From NCBI GenBank assembly GCA_030037875.1, contig JASHPV010000113.1, positions 1-6,169 of the forward strand: a stretch of DNA of 6,169 bases, read 5' to 3'. Below are positions 5,994 to 6,169 of the stretch, piece after piece; the stretch's first letter is position 1; every line of letters begins with the position of its first letter. A program made the position numbers and the translations under genes. The notes under the pieces were generated by a model that was given only the letters and a program-made list of their open reading frames with translations, was not told where the DNA came from and made no database searches. The stretch comes from Thermoplasmata archaeon. GTDB taxonomy: Archaea > Thermoplasmatota > Thermoplasmata > Lutacidiplasmatales > UBA184.

Positions 5994-6169
5994 GCGCGCG
6001 GCGCCACCCGGCCTCCCTATTTAAACCGCTCTCTTGCTGTTTCTTTGGGATTTTGTTCGAACCGTCCGACAAGAGCCACGCCTTGCGTCGACCATCGTTC
6101 ACCGTTCACCGGGGCCGGCAACTCGTTCTAGCCGCCTCCTGATTGTCCCCGGATGTACGTCCTTCGGGG
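5994..6169. other. Upstream region of the eS19 operon, to window edge
   Basis: 176 bp without a gene I can support. It holds the eS19 TATA box, an AT-richer stretch (about 6018-6060) and a 7-bp tandem direct repeat GTTCACCGTTCACC (around 6098-6111). I saw no tRNA or other RNA gene. Confidence 0.6.
6018..6025 (-). promoter_or_regulatory. TATA box of the eS19-PDCD5-eL39-eL31-aIF6 operon
   Basis: The minus strand reads TTTAAATA, a canonical archaeal box. It is preceded by a purine-rich stretch that could include a TFB-recognition element. Its first base is 32 nt before ATG 5993, the same spacing as at the eS17 promoter. Confidence 0.75.

Noticed and set aside
6130..6169. Possible end of an upstream minus-strand gene (13 codons then TAG at the right edge)
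   Set aside because: The open stretch ends PRRTYIRGQSGGG but is too short to identify or to separate from chance.
6146..6169. CCCCG...CGGGG at the window end as a possible RNA stem or tRNA end
   Set aside because: Only a 5-bp stem is visible, without a T-arm or other tRNA features, and it is cut by the edge.
1..6169. CRISPR array, insertion sequence or integration site
   Set aside because: I saw no regularly spaced repeats, transposase or terminal inverted repeats. The only tandem repeat noted is a 7-bp pair near 6098.

Overview
The window is archaeal. It encodes eukaryote-type ribosomal proteins absent from bacteria (eS17, eS19, eL31, eL39), the ribosome anti-association factor aIF6 and a PDCD5/TFAR19-family protein. 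TATA-box promoters lie at the expected distance from genes. The DNA is GC-rich, and the gene order eS19-PDCD5-eL39-eL31-aIF6 is a classic euryarchaeal cluster. A high-GC Thermoplasmatota-like euryarchaeon is my best guess, but the lineage is inferred, not shown.

There are three transcription units. (1) Positions 1-2678, minus strand: a two-gene unit of a soluble von Willebrand factor A (VWA) protein (1164-2678) followed 23 bp later by a P-loop GTPase (1-1140). The GTPase runs off the left edge, so its C-terminus and any further partner genes are missing. This is the accessory, least understood part of the window. (2) Positions 2915-3951, plus strand: ribosomal protein eS17, then a two-domain GNAT acetyltransferase 17 bp downstream. 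Unit 2 is divergent from unit 1 across a 236-bp intergenic region that holds promoters for both. (3) Positions 3962-5993, minus strand: a compact translation operon transcribed as eS19, PDCD5-like, eL39 (a 52-residue gene that is easily missed), eL31 and aIF6 (GTG start). It converges on the GNAT gene with only 10 bp between the stop codons.

Both eS17 and eS19 have a TATA-like box whose first base lies exactly 32 nt before the start codon, which predicts (near-)leaderless mRNAs. The downstream genes of unit 3, and the GNAT gene, instead carry Shine-Dalgarno-like purine tracts. The VWA gene appears to have a leader of about 85 nt with an 8-bp inverted repeat joining its predicted 5' end to the start-codon region.

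Units 2 and 3 are housekeeping ribosome genes. The VWA-GTPase pair is the candidate for a less described system. VWA proteins paired with GTPases occur in prokaryotic NTP-dependent signalling and conflict systems, but the window gives no direct proof of function.
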